This document shows positions 63,095 to 64,000 of a DNA stretch of 64,000 nucleotides, piece after piece. Position 1 is the first letter of the stretch. Each line of letters opens with the position of its first letter. The DNA comes from Verrucomicrobiota bacterium (GTDB taxonomy: Bacteria; Verrucomicrobiota; Verrucomicrobiia; Limisphaerales; PALSA-1396). The translations under genes and the position numbers were made by a program. The notes beneath the pieces are model-generated. The model was not told where the DNA came from, did no database searches, and saw only the letters and a list, made by a program, of their open reading frames with translations. The stretch spans positions 62,001 through 126,000 of the forward strand of contig JACQFP010000031.1 of assembly GCA_016200005.1 (NCBI GenBank). The letters run 5' to 3'.

Positions 63095-63319
63095 TCAAAA
63101 CTTCATCGGTTCGTTCAAGGCCCCGCACTGTGAACAACGCGAGCGATCCACATCTGCGTCGTCCGTATAGACAAAACCGCATTGGTTGCAACGGAAAATG
63201 CGGTCGGCGCTTGCCGTCGGCTCGAATCGCTTGCGACGTTGCTCCGAATATACGGCGAGGCCGGAAAGCGCGGCAAGCAAAGAAACCACGTAACCTAAAA
63301 TGAGCGATTCGATGGACAT
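63095..63319 (-). CDS. Small membrane zinc-ribbon protein
   Basis: A 74-residue protein with a single membrane helix (LILGYVVSLLAALSGLAVY) and a C-terminal rubredoxin-like zinc ribbon: CNQCGFVYTDDADVDRSRCS with CGALNE, giving C-x2-C and C-x2-C pairs. The start at ATG 63319 places the helix directly at the N-terminus. Membrane-tethered ribbons of this kind have unknown roles. It sits between the IMPDH-like gene and a TonB-C-like gene on the same strand. Confidence 0.8.
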   Translation of the reverse strand: MSIESLILGYVVSLLAALSGLAVYSEQRRKRFEPTASADRIFRCNQCGFVYTDDADVDRSRCSQCGALNEPMKF

Positions 63320-63372
63320 GGCTGAATTACTGAATCGTTGAATCATTAAACACATTCCACGGCGAACAACAA

Positions 63373-64000
63373 TCAGGGTTTTCGGGGCGGCGGACCGGCT
63401 GGCGGCAACGCCACCGTGTGCCATTCAAAAATCAGCCGACCCCAAGTCAACTTGCTGACGGGCGATTGACTCGCCCCGTGGTTGCGGATGGAACTATAGC
63501 GTGCCGCTTTGGCCAAGTTCAACGCCTGTTTGTCGGCGTCTGTCGAACCGCTCTTGGACAGCACACTTGCCGAGACAGTCTTGCCGTCCAAGTCCACCAT
63601 GACTTGCACCACGGTCGGAGTGAGGATGTTGGTGCCCGGCCAATTGGTCAAAACCATTGGTGACGCAAACGTTCGCTGCAACAGTTCGCCTTCGACCCTC
63701 AACTCCGACTGTGTGGGTACGGGTGTCACGGTCAGGAAAAGTTCTGGTGACGACAGGCGTGGTTCGGGGTTGTCTGCGACGGTGAAAGACGAAGTGTTGT
63801 TGGTCCGGACAAACTTGGTGAAGGCATTGCCGAGTTGCCGAGTTTGCAAGCCCAACAAACTCGGCGGGGCCGTCCAATCCGCCAGATGAAATTCCAGCTT
63901 GGGCGTTTTCGACCAGACACCGCCGGAGAAACCATTGGGATTAGCCGGTGAAAAGAGCAACGGGTCGGTCACGGTCGGTAACCTGACCAGCGCATCTTGC
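63373..64000 (-). CDS. TonB-C-like domain protein, partial
   Basis: This leftward gene is open through the right edge (frame continues QDALVRLPTVTDPLLFSP), so its N-terminus is missing. The C-terminal part has VVQVMVDLDGKTVSASVLSK and GSTDADKQALNLAKAARYSS, typical of the TonB_C/energy-transducer fold. The last residues are Pro-rich (ALPPAGPPPRKP). No membrane helix is seen in the visible part. It might be a TonB-like protein separate from the main tonB gene at 49 kb. Downstream on the same strand lies the zinc-ribbon gene. Confidence 0.75.
   Translation of the reverse strand, partial: QDALVRLPTVTDPLLFSPANPNGFSGGVWSKTPKLEFHLADWTAPPSLLGLQTRQLGNAFTKFVRTNNTSSFTVADNPEPRLSSPELFLTVTPVPTQSELRVEGELLQRTFASPMVLTNWPGTNILTPTVVQVMVDLDGKTVSASVLSKSGSTDADKQALNLAKAARYSSIRNHGASQSPVSKLTWGRLIFEWHTVALPPAGPPPRKP

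Overview
The window looks like a chromosomal segment of a Verrucomicrobiota bacterium, probably Limisphaerales/Pedosphaera-like (former subdivision 3). This is an inference from gene content: a DUF1501 exported protein, a PVC-type membrane-bound dehydrogenase with HEAT-like repeats and a C-terminal CxxCH haem site, prepilin-like proteins with the [18 protein letters not shown] leader, LamG and delta-60 repeat surface proteins, a fused KorA plus KorB, the futalosine-pathway enzyme MqnA, and a pectinolytic GH28/PL1 pair. No rRNA, tRNA, CRISPR array, insertion sequence or prophage was seen.

Layout. 1-7.1 kb: small exported and hypothetical genes, a Nudix hydrolase, an alpha/beta hydrolase with two small companions, a HAD phosphatase, and the korAB operon closed by a clear Rho-independent terminator. 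7.2-17 kb: a DUF1501 gene frameshifted by a 25-bp tandem duplication; a leftward run moeB/rhodanese - Uma2 - radical SAM; a purine/pyrimidine salvage pair (PNP, cytidine deaminase); a hybrid sensor protein whose H-box histidine is leucine; a LysR regulator; an M29 aminopeptidase. 17.3-22.3 kb: secreted pectin-degrading GH28 and PL1 enzymes, then an AAA/DUF4143 ATPase lying between the PL1 gene and a second, decapitated copy of the PL1 C-terminus. 22.4-26.5 kb: a 910-residue delta-60 repeat protein, a prepilin remnant, and a toxin-antitoxin-like pair with an 18-bp palindrome in front of it.

26.6-40 kb: an unrecognised 704-residue protein overlapping mqnA, a prepilin-like protein, a sugar-nucleotide transferase, the PVC haem protein, an overlapping small-protein/HNH pair, an ECF sigma factor with an overlapping membrane partner, a DUF4440 protein and a POT peptide transporter. 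40-51.4 kb: a nutrient-import block made of a complete oppABCDF peptide ABC transporter (REP-like inverted repeats separate oppD from oppF) and a TonB-dependent receptor followed by tonB-exbB-exbD. With the POT transporter and the M29 aminopeptidase this suggests peptide use. 51.4-64 kb: coiled-coil envelope proteins, a 2320-residue LamG/C-type lectin/Ig/cadherin-like surface protein, galE, a HupE/UreJ protein, a CBS-less IMP dehydrogenase relative, a membrane zinc-ribbon protein, and a partial TonB-C-like protein running off the end.

I did not find a clear new multi-gene defence or biosynthetic system. The best leads are the H-box-less hybrid kinase, the PL1-ATPase-PL1 scar, the two toxin-antitoxin-like overlapping pairs, the short reading frame with its own promoter in front of the TonB-dependent receptor, and the 704-residue protein coupled to mqnA. 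All function calls rest on motif recognition by eye; no searches were run.
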